Origin: Eucriotettix oculatus
Lineage: Eukaryota; Arthropoda; Insecta; Orthoptera; Tetrigidae
Length of the DNA stretch: 64,000 nucleotides
Direction: 5' to 3'
NCBI GenBank assembly: GCA_034510155.1
Contig: CM067376.1
Span: forward strand, 40,696,333 to 40,760,332
Shown here: piece by piece, positions 56,141-64,000 of the stretch
Layout of the letters: every line of letters starts with the position of its first letter
How positions within the stretch are numbered: the first letter of the stretch is position 1
Program-made: the position numbers and the translations under genes
Notes under the pieces: generated by a model
What the model saw: the letters and a program-made list of their open reading frames with translations, nothing else
Told to the model about the DNA's origin: nothing
The model's database searches: none

Positions 56141-57596
56141 ACCAATACAAGAATTTAACAATGTAAAGAAATTATATATAATACTCAAAATCCATTCACC
56201 ACCCGTAGATATAAGTGAAGGACGAAACGTTGAGTAGTTATAACTTTTAGGTAATTTTTTGCTTGACTTGTAATGGATTTATTTATTTTCACTGCAGTTT
56301 TGCTTCAACGTCAAGGTTTCAGTTCCAGCAAAAAGATATAACATTTAAGCATACTAATTTTTAAGGTGGACTTTAAATAAAATGTAGAAATGTGGAAGAA
56401 CCTTATATTTTTGTGTGCTTCAAAAATATGCACATCAAGGAAAATGCCGTAAAATATCTGGAATGTTTTGAAATGTAGTGTTGGAGAATAATTTTAAAAA
56501 TAAATGAACAGATATGGTAAGCAATAAACAGGTTCAAAACAGAGAAAAATGCGAAGAAATCCATCTTGACTACTGTTTTTCAGAGAAAGACAAGCATTCG
56601 AAGAGATTTCTTTGCACCATATAAAGAAAAAACTTGGATCGAGGTCCAAGCCGTGGGCTATTCTTTAATAAAAAAATATGACTATATAAATATGGAAGAA
56701 AAAGAATGGATTTTCTACTCGACTTGAACGAAGAAATAAAAATGTATTGTAAGATGTAGTAAAAGACTCACGACAAGGCAAGGTGGAGAATAAAATTTAT
56801 AGACCAATTACAAGTACCTTATAGAAAGCAGAACAATAATAATAATAATCTAAACTACTTACCACAGAGCTCCCTGGTTTATTTAGATCAATTCTCTATC
56901 AACATATGTCGTAGTTTTTTTTAAAAAAAATTCTGTTATGTGACTGTATTCTTTTTACATGAAGCCTCATGAAAGATAGTTGTTTATTTCTACGCCAAAC
57001 AAAGATTTAGATTTATTGTTGTTTTAATTTGTCCTCGCTTGAGGCAATAGGTTACGTTTTACATTACATCAAGTAAATAATAATTATAAGACCAAAATAA
57101 ATTTATGTAATCAACTACAAAAAACTCTTTAAATGTGTAACTAGAATAAATTAGACAGTATGAAATCATAAGAAAAAAATACGCATAATAGAAGCACAAA
57201 AATACATATAAACAAGGGACATTTCAATTCTTGGATCTGCACGACGAGGAATCTGACCTTCCATAGTACCTCCAGACAAAACATGACACAAACAATAAAA
57301 GAAGAGAGATAATTTACAGAAAGTTATGTAATAGGTAATTTTACAAAGCAACACATTCAACACTTTTGCAGGGTCTTTAATTTCAACTATTAGTGGAAAG
57401 ATCATGAAACTCCTGTACAATAATAAAATATTTTTTCACTGATTCACGAAACTTTTTGTAATTATGACTGTTCTTAACCTCTGCAGGAAGGCTGTTAAAT
57501 ATAAAAATATCCTGGTATGGTCACCGTTCAGTGGACGTTTCCTGTATCAAACTAGTAAACCGCTTGAAACTGGATAGTATCCTCTTCAGGTCCTTG
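56141..57596. other. No recognised gene
   Basis: AT-rich. GACGAAACGTTG at about 56221 is an isolated second-box match without a first box. Confidence 0.4.
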
Positions 57597-57621
57597 ATAT
57601 ATATATATATATATATATATT
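57597..57621. repeat. (AT)n microsatellite
   Basis: About 25 bases of AT dinucleotides, next to the weak CTGAAGA motif on the minus strand at 57584-57590. Confidence 0.9.
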
Positions 57622-58169
57622 ATCATGAAGAATGTATTGTCATTGGTTATACAACATCAAGTATGCGGAGTCCACGGGTGGCAGTCGCCTCAAATGCATA
57701 AAACATCAATAGCATTAATATTTAATTCGGACTTAACATCTGTACGAGACTGCGGAGGGGGGAATCTGGTCAACGGAAGTTATTTGAATTCAGTCAACAT
57801 TAAAGATAATCAGAGCCCTTTTGAAGAAAAAAAACCTCTCGCTGTTCTCTGAGATGGATAAACCATTGAGAATATAATCCCTCGCTGATATAAAAATTCT
57901 GGGGAATGGGAAAGTGTATTTATTTACCATGTACGCGCCATGTAAATTATGTATATATAAAACCTTGAAATAAGAAAATAAAATATTTTAGAAAACTACA
58001 ATTAGATTCGTTTCCTCACCTTAGTAAAGCTAATATTTTCTTTTTATTATTATTTTACATCAATTATATCTTCAACCACTCAGCAGCATCACCCATACTT
58101 GCGATATTGGGTCAGTCTATGCCAAGTGATACAACAGTTGTTGCTTGATCATCTCAGAAAAGCTGCATA
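57622..58169. other. No recognised gene
   Basis: The 75-codon plus frame at 57625-57852 lies in slightly GC-richer DNA but shows no motif. Confidence 0.35.
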
Positions 58170-58225
58170 CTCGTGTTTGATTAGGAATGCTGGAGAATCG
58201 ATGAGATGACCGCGTCTTTCTCCAA
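58170..58225 (+). repeat. SINE S1 body fragment
   Basis: GATTAGGAATGCTGGAGAAT then CGATGAGATGACCG corresponds to GGATTAAGACTGCTGGAGAA and TCGATGCGCTGAC in the SINE at 19170. The tRNA head is missing. Confidence 0.4.
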
Positions 58226-58929
58226 ATTTGGAAAGCATCTTGTAAGAATACAGTCCACAGTCGACCCGGTAGGCCAAGGCCCTGAATGGGCTGTAGAGCC
58301 AAGGAAGAATACTCATGTTTCTGCATATTTTATAGTTAAAAAGTTATTTTTCTTTTAAATTTTCATTGTGACCGTCTAAAAAATGGCTGACCTTTCCGTT
58401 GCCGAGCGACCGGGTATCTATAATTTTCTTAACTATTCAGCACTGGGATGTCTTATCATATACTTGACGTATCCTATTTCCTCAACCGAGGACTAATGGG
58501 TTGAATAATAATAAATAAATATAAATTTCAAACAAGCTGCATTGTATTCAGTACAATAAAATTTTGTATACTATTTCCTCAAAGAAGGGACAGTTTAAGA
58601 GCCTAATTTAATTTGAGGTTTGGTTGATTTGAAAAAAGTGTAGAATAGAGGAAAAAGTTGCGTTCTTTACTCTGTAATGCACACTTATCCCACCCGGCAG
58701 AAATCAGGGATTTTTTCTTCTACTTCACAAGATTTTATGCCAGATTTGTCCCGTAACGAACTGACAATTTACAGCAAAATTTTATAGTGTAGAGATATTT
58801 CATGTGTACAAATGTTTATATTTTTATCTGGCCCATCAACTTAGATATTTCAACTCGACTTGTGAAAAAGTTCCAACCAATGCAGCTTTTAAATAAGTGT
58901 TAATTATAAATAATTAATTAATTTACAAT
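58226..58929. other. No recognisable feature
   Basis: AT-rich DNA. Confidence 0.4.
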
Positions 58930-59100
58930 ACATAAAACGACGACCAATAGGTCAGCATATAAATGTATCACGATTTATTCAAAAACGACGTTTTGTCTCC
59001 TGTTTGAGACTTCCTCAGGCGTACTACAAGCATAATAATACAATAAATTAAATATGGCTTCTATGTTACAATTGTTTAATTTATATATATGAAGAACATG
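58930..59100 (-). repeat. Single end of foldback element, family A
   Basis: Minus strand: AATTTATTGTATTATTATGC, TTGTAGTACGCCTGAGGAAG, then CATTTATATGCTGACCTATT and GGTCGTCGTTTTATGTATTG. This matches the right end of the element at 9731-10133 over about 170 bp. The opposite end is missing. Confidence 0.7.
58984..59022 (-). ncRNA. Hammerhead-like motif, family A
   Basis: Minus strand: perfect first box CTGAGGA, an extra A, stem II GTCTC/GAGAC (loop AAACAG), then AAAACGTC (G of GAAA changed to A). Stem I begins C-G, G-U and then breaks. The loss of G12 would be expected to abolish hammerhead cleavage. Confidence 0.5.
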
Positions 59101-60055
59101 GTTGAAGTCAGAAAACTATGTTGTAATTAGTTACAATTGTTGATAGTTTACATAGTCATGGCTATGGAGCCTTATCAGCCTTAAAATACAGCCTTCCGCA
59201 TACCTCCTTTTCAATTCCCATTCTATCAAAACGTTACGGTAACGATATGCTCGGCTAACAACGCGCGACTGCAAAATAATTCCTGATTAACGATTCCTGC
59301 GATGCTCATGAAGATACTGTCGCGGTCCAGCGGCGTCAACTCTGAAGATCGTGTCATAGAAAGTTGTTTTCCCGTTTCGTTTATTGTTCTGTCAAAATGC
59401 ATGTAAAACTGTTGTAGTAAACAAAACGTGTATCGTAGAATATAATAGAGAGCTTTCTGTAGGAAGTAGGTCCTTCTCGAAGGTTCTCATTGTACGAACT
59501 ATCGGCACAAAAAAAATCTCCTATTTTCCAGTGCAGTTGCCACCGTTTTCCCTCGTCTACAGTACAGTAAGTAAAATTATTGTGCTTGTATGGAGAATAA
59601 GGATCATATTAATCGCTTCCCTGTAAGAAAATAGCGCCCAGTATCCATACATCTTATTCGCATCGATACCATCGCTATAAGGTTTTATGCGTCTTCCTGC
59701 TGTTCTTCACTAGGAATATTCCTCAAGAGTATAAGAAACTTTCATGTTTTATTACCTAGCTATATACAAAGATGATATATGCCTGTCATCTAGGAAGGCT
59801 GTCTTTTCCTGAATAGAATTTTCTATTTATGTCTATTGATTTCGTTCTTTCCTTGTTTCTGCGTGTACGTGACACAGTCACGAAAACTCTGACAACGGTG
59901 TCTTGCTATTATAAAACTTTATTTTGCTTGTTTATTTTGAAATTAAGATTTACTTTTCAAAAAATTGTATGTTCCCACGTTATAGAAAATTTATTCGTTT
60001 AGCTATCGGACGAACTAAATTTTATTATCAGGGTGAAATAATTTATTTTTTTCCC
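59101..60055. other. No recognised gene
   Basis: At 59185-59227 a possible very old F1 scrap (CCTTTTCAATTCCCATTCTA, minus-strand F1 order). Otherwise nothing supported. Confidence 0.3.
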
Positions 60056-60300
60056 TTTGTCGAGGGACACTAGAGAACTGAGTCGAGGGTCAACGACCTG
60101 TGCAACAGAACTTGCGTGTCGCTCGCCTCTGGAGTGCTTGCGGCTTTGAGACGAGCAACGAGCATTTCCCCTCCACGGCCCTCTTCAGGCACCGGATTCA
60201 TCCCGACTAAAGAGCTTCCCTTTGTGTGACTGAGGATTTCAGAGAGCATCCGCCAAGCTCCTTCAGCACGTGAACGCGCGCTGCGATAAGTCTTGGCTTG
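60056..60300. promoter_or_regulatory. CpG-rich block, possible promoter or exon
   Basis: GC- and CpG-rich relative to surroundings (for example GTGTCGCTCGCCTCTGGAGT and CACGTGAACGCGCGCTGCGA). There is no long frame. A CACGTG E-box occurs at about 60269. Whether it is a regulatory region or an inserted element cannot be told from sequence alone. Confidence 0.15.
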
Positions 60301-60394
60301 CTCACTTCATTTATTCTAACCGGTATCCAAAGCACCGTTTATAGGTGATTTTATCGTGTATAAAATAAAAAATATATATTTTTTCTTCTTCCGA

Positions 60395-60608
60395 TGACTC
60401 AACAGCCCTCTTGAGGGCCTAGGCCTACCGAGGCGGCTGCGGACTGTCACATGGCGTGAAACATTCCGAATTTGGGGTGATTCCCCATCAGCCTTAATCC
60501 CGGTCCTCGCGACCATGACGACACAAACATCCAAGTTCATGTCAGGATTCGAACCCGTGACCACTGAGTTGTGAGGCAGCAACGCCACTACCCCACAGGA
60601 GGTCGGCC
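60395..60608 (-). repeat. tRNA-derived SINE (S1), near full length
   Basis: The minus strand starts GGCCGACCTCCTGTGGGGTA. It has an A-box-like GGGGTAGTGGCGTTGC, B-box GGGTTCGAATCC, then GGATGTTTGTGTCGTCATGG, GGGATTAAGGCTGATGGGGA, ATCACCCCAAATTCGGAATG and a 3' end with GGCCCTCAAGAGGGCTGTTG, an inverted repeat (CCCTC...GAGGG). This is the best preserved of the S1 copies and shows a body of about 140 bp. Confidence 0.85.
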
Positions 60609-60628
60609 ATATATATATATATATATAT
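60609..60628. repeat. (AT)n microsatellite
   Basis: About 20 bases of AT dinucleotides at the 5' side of the SINE. Confidence 0.9.
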
Positions 60629-60800
60629 TGTCACGTTTCTTAGGGATCGTGAGATTCAATAACACACACACGTAGAGGTTATAAGCGTTTAATCAATGGC
60701 GAAGTCCTGTACAAAGCTCGTAGTGCTTCAGACTGACTCCGATTTGGAATCCAGTCTTATTTATACATACATGGAATATTCTATAAACAGAAAATACTAG
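60629..60800 (-). mobile_element. Possible LTR 3' portion
   Basis: Minus strand: GTATAAATAAGACTGG (TATA-like, about 60770-60755), then AGTCAGTCTGAAGCACT, GCTTATAACC, TGTGTGTGTTATTGAATC, ending GAAACGTGACA. TATA box, downstream initiator-like sequence and a terminal ACA are the layout of a retrotransposon LTR. No partner LTR or PBS is seen. Confidence 0.3.
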
Positions 60801-60845
60801 AAACTAAAGGCAAACAATGTAAATAAATTAAACAAATAAAAATAG

Positions 60846-60925
60846 TTGCGTCGGCTGGAACTCGAATCCAAGTCTACGTGTCTGCAGTCCGGCTCTATAC
60901 CCCTCTGCCCTCACTGTAGGTCTTG
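60846..60925 (-). repeat. tRNA-like SINE head
   Basis: Minus strand: AGGGCAGAGGGGTATAGAGC (A-box-like), then GACTTGGATTCGAGTTCCAG (B-box-like with an extra base). It is unrelated to the S1 body, so it belongs to a different family. Confidence 0.4.
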
Positions 60926-61034
60926 AGATGTGGCATTATAATGTATAATAATAATTAGCGCTGTGCCTAACGGCAGGTTCAATTGAGGTAAGTTCTCTAC
61001 AGAGAAGCTTTTCCTCTTTCAAGTAAACGGTACA

Positions 61035-61450
61035 GAGCGATGATTTCCCGTTGCCTTCCTCCGGATGATGATAGACCCGTTAAAGAGGAGCGTCATTCGG
61101 AAAGATATTCTTAGCAATGATTTTCTAATATTCACACTTAAGTCGATTCCTCTGTTTTGCGAAAGCCTTTCTTCCCTGTGCTGTCCTACTACTTACGTCT
61201 ACTACACTTCTTCCATCCCTAGTTATTATGCTTCCCAAGTAGCAGAATTCCTTAACTTCCTTCAAAATATCCCTTACCTATCTGACACCCTTTTTTATTC
61301 TACTGTTTCCTATACTACACTCAATAACCTTGGTTTTCCCTCTATTAATCCGCATATTTAATTCTGCCTCCAGTATAACGTTCATGCAGTTTCCTTCTTC
61401 TGACTCCCCTAATACTACAATATCATTGGCAAACCGAAGGGTTTTTATTT
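61035..61450 (-). mobile_element. Non-LTR retrotransposon reverse transcriptase fragment
   Basis: Minus strand: RFANDIVVLGESEE-like box at 61440-61400 (F-A-N-D where F-A-D-D is expected, so one catalytic aspartate is changed), then NMRINRGKTKVIECS, VKEFCYLGS and RTAQGRKAFAKQ. It is closely similar in order to the LINE at 42735. Upstream fingers and downstream 3' tail are missing, and a frameshift follows the catalytic box. The plus-strand frames at 61065-61527 are antisense shadows. Confidence 0.8.
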
Positions 61451-61904
61451 ATTCTCCGTGCAGTAGGATCAATTTTAAAATAATATCAAAATTCTTTCAT
61501 ACTATAATAAATAATTTTGAAAGATAATAACTGAAATTTTTTGGACATTTGTAGAAATTTTATGTATAAGATTAATTCTCAAGTTGTGATTTTTTTCTTT
61601 TTCCAGTTATTATTTACGTGATGAAGTCTCTGATTTTCGAGGGTATGATTATAATTGTACATTTATAATAGTATTGGAAATAATTAAAAATTTTCCTTTA
61701 TTGTGTTGACAAAATCAGATAAATTTTAATATTGAAATAAAACTTTTGTCTACACATTGTTAAAAATAAGTAACTGTATGCCCCTTACTTTTCTTATCCT
61801 AGGGATCTGAAACTGATATAATTTAAATTTCTGTATCCTTGAATTTTGGACGCTTTTCTTACTATATTTATTACTCCCTATTAAAAGACAAGAATGGAAA
61901 AATG
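61451..61904. other. No recognisable feature
   Basis: AT-rich DNA. Confidence 0.4.
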
Positions 61905-61980
61905 TCAACCGGGCCAGGGAATCGAACCTAGGCTATATGCTTTACTGGGCTTCAATTGAAACATTCCCACTAACTTAGAT
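61905..61980 (-). repeat. tRNA-like sequence (SINE head)
   Basis: Minus strand: TAAGTTAGTGGGAATG (A-box-like), then 30 bases on CCTAGGTTCGATTCCCTGG (perfect B-box within a short stem). No S1 body follows. Confidence 0.5.
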
Positions 61981-62150
61981 TACTCCATATTTTTTTAAAG
62001 GTATTACAAAATGGGAGTTACAGGAAGTGGTTCGTTTCCAGAAATTCAGAATGGCTTTAGCTCATTAAAGTACACGAACATTTCTCAGATTTTATTTTTT
62101 TGCTTCAACGCTCGTAGGGCATGCAATTTCTTGACTCTTAAAAATTCACC

Positions 62151-62192
62151 AGTTGAGGTTCCAAATTATGTAACGAAACGTCGTGTAGTTTA
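62151..62192 (+). ncRNA. Weak hammerhead-like motif
   Basis: AGTTGAGGT, then GTTCC...GTAAC (only three good pairs), then GAAACGTC. The second box is perfect but the first box has two changes and stem I is absent. Confidence 0.2.
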
Positions 62193-62199
62193 ATGAACT

Positions 62200-63565
62200 A
62201 ATGTTAACATGTTTTATATACGTTATGATTTATAGGCTTTTTTTAATATTTATTAATCCCAAACAGTCAGATAATGTAATTAATTTGTATATTTACGCTT
62301 TACTTAAGGTATAACCGCCTTTTAACGAGACATATTTCACGGAATCATGGCAGATGATTATCTTTTTAAACTCGACTTCTGATATATCAGTAAATATCAA
62401 AGGGCGATAACAAACAATAGTTAGGGGTTTATAATCCTTATAAATTAATTGTCAATTGTCTGACGAAATAATTTGAAGTGGGAATTTCTAAGAATTAACG
62501 ATATTCCATATAATTTATATGTTTTCTGTGGAACAGTTTGCGGACTGCTTTATTTTTTACATTTGTATTGATACAATTAATTGTACTTTAAACTTAAAAT
62601 CTTCAGTGCGCATAGTTTTTTACGTCTGCGTTACTCAACGCGTTTTAAATGAGTTAAAACTCGATCCAGTTTACAACCGTTGTTTAGTGGAAATTAGTTT
62701 ACATTAACGTTCAACACAGTCAATGATGTAGATTATAAATTTTAATATTGGGCTATTGTGCAATAGGTGAGTACATCGAGGATTAAATATAACAGTGAAG
62801 CTTCCGGTTTTTCTGGTGGAGGCTGGAGGAAACCGACTAAGGAATATGCTGCTGAGGTTTGTCGCTGCCAAGATGTTTTGGACAGCGTCCAGAGCGACGT
62901 TAAGGATTCCTCTTTTCCATTATTATTTTTAAGCCTTCAAGTGACGAAATATTAGGGGAACGTGTTTTTTTAATGGTTCCCATGACGCAAGAATTTTGGC
63001 GATAATAGAAAACGTTAATGATTTGTCTTTTAATGACTAATATTTACAGTATTCACATCTATGTAGATACATCCTTATTAAGTATGTAATTGTGTTAAAC
63101 TTGTTCTTGTTTCTTAGTACAAATATTATCTAAACTATGGTGAAAATTATTTTTCCCCTCTATTTTTACAATATTACCTCTTCATTCAGGCAAATAAACA
63201 AAACTATTTTGGTGTTTGTCAACTCTACTAATACTCAATTAACTTTATATACATATAATATTTAACTTTATCCATCTGACTCCTATCAGCAATCGCTGAC
63301 GTGCAACTATCAAAGAGCTGATCTTAAATTTACGCAAATGAAAAACATTTTGCACACTCAAATTCTTCGTTACAATGTATTACATACAATTTCCAGCCGA
63401 GCACCAATAATTTCAAAATAGTTATTCAATTAAATATATTTTACAGCAATTAGGTCTTCAACTCAAAATACAATGGAGCCCCTCGTTGGGCGTCAAATGT
63501 AATAATAATAATTAAACCCATAAAAGTGAAATGAACTAATCAGTTCAGTTGAACTACTTCGGCAC
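62200..63565. other. No recognised gene
   Basis: A donor-like ATAG|GTGAGTACATC at 62765 and a 62-codon frame (62767-62955) in GC-richer DNA are not enough to call a gene. The remainder is AT-rich. Confidence 0.35.
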
Positions 63566-63569
63566 ATTG

Positions 63570-63945
63570 AACGTACTGTGCTGTTGTATTCAGACCTCAG
63601 ACTGGCCTGATGCAACCCTCCATGCAAACCTACCTGCGCAAGCTTTTTTATTTCTATATAACTACCACATACTTCCTAATTTGCTCAATTTATTCCATAC
63701 TTGGCCTCTCTCTTCTGTTGCTATCCCGCGCACTTCCTTTTAATCCTAATTTTACTAGACCGTGGTGTTTCAAAAAGTAGCCTATTAATCTGTAAGTCCT
63801 CCAAATTGTTCTCTCTACTCTTATTCTTCTTAGAATTTCCTGGTTAGTTACTCTACCCATCCATATGATTTTCAGCATGTTTAAAAAGCTTTTATTCTTT
63901 TCCTTTCTACAACTCATCCTAACGCTACAATTCATACGAACATGA
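63570..63945 (-). mobile_element. Non-LTR retrotransposon 3' end
   Basis: Minus strand: LNMLKIIWMGRVTNQEILRR, then RVERTIWRT, then (after a frameshift) a KYVV-I-KLAQ-like segment and GGGTTGCATCAGGCCAGTCT. This is the part C-terminal of the RT through the 3' UTR, matching the LINE at 43300-43500. The two inserted residue blocks and the frameshift indicate decay. It ends close to the window edge. Confidence 0.75.
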
Positions 63946-64000
63946 TTTATTTATTTACATGCTAGTGCCTATTATGGTATTAAAAAATATACAAAGTATA

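Noticed and set aside
56200..56240. GACGAAACGTTG, plus strand
   Set aside because: Isolated second box without first box or stem II.
57555..57592. Minus-strand CTGAAGA followed by the GGAT/ATCC hairpin
   Set aside because: The first box is perfect, but no GAAAC box follows at the right distance (AGTTTCAAGCGG instead), so I did not count it as a hammerhead-like motif.
1..64000. CRISPR arrays, bacterial operons or telomeric (TTAGG)n arrays
   Set aside because: No regularly spaced direct repeats, no operon-like gene packing and no tandem TTAGG runs are visible.

Overview
This window is AT-rich (roughly two thirds A+T by eye) eukaryotic DNA with no operons, ribosome-binding sites or long bacterial-type ORFs. 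It is full of decayed transposable elements of arthropod type: tRNA-derived SINEs, non-LTR retrotransposon tails, mariner and hAT remnants, a gypsy-like LTR element and many foldback elements. It looks like intergenic or intronic DNA from a large, repeat-rich insect genome. A polyneopteran such as a cockroach or termite is my impression, not a demonstrated assignment.

Layout. 1-9.7 kb: mostly unannotatable DNA, with one LTR+leader copy (5.2-5.56 kb, minus), a LINE tail (7.3-7.65 kb, minus) and a perfect 21-bp hairpin at 7.85 kb. 9.7-19.4 kb: a cluster of a frequent unclassified repeat (called F1 here), two foldback elements with hammerhead-like motifs, an internally deleted mariner, a decayed copy of an arthropod-expanded gene family (17.87-18.54 kb, minus) and SINEs. 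19.4-34.5 kb: sparse, with some F1, F2 and F3 repeats and several GC/CpG-richer blocks of unknown nature. 34.56-36.23 kb: a 1.67-kb element bounded by about 122-bp inverted repeats, with a SINE nested inside. 38.7-45.5 kb: F1, a 129-bp MITE with a ribozyme-like core, a LINE with a reverse transcriptase remnant, and a deleted LTR retrotransposon that keeps PBS, gag start, PPT and a downstream LTR-PBS. 46.8-53.2 kb: LINE scraps, a MITE nested in another repeat, and several more hammerhead-like motifs. 54.2-55.2 kb: the only place that looks like a host gene, two plus-strand exons with matching phase. They could encode the N-terminal part of a multi-pass membrane protein, tentatively chemoreceptor-like. 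55.3-64 kb: SINE, LINE and LTR pieces.

The most notable pattern is a dispersed set of hammerhead-ribozyme-like motifs (about ten good or fair ones) of the form stem I - CUGANGA - stem II - GAAACGU(C/U) - stem I. Stem I and stem II pairing is kept while their sequences differ between copies. Most motifs sit at the ends of inverted-repeat elements that share a downstream block (TGACTTTTTGGCCGTC-like). Hammerhead motifs are known in Penelope-like elements and retrozymes, so the class is known; the families here may not be described. The second notable point is that a MITE sits three bases inside the 5' splice site of the candidate receptor gene.
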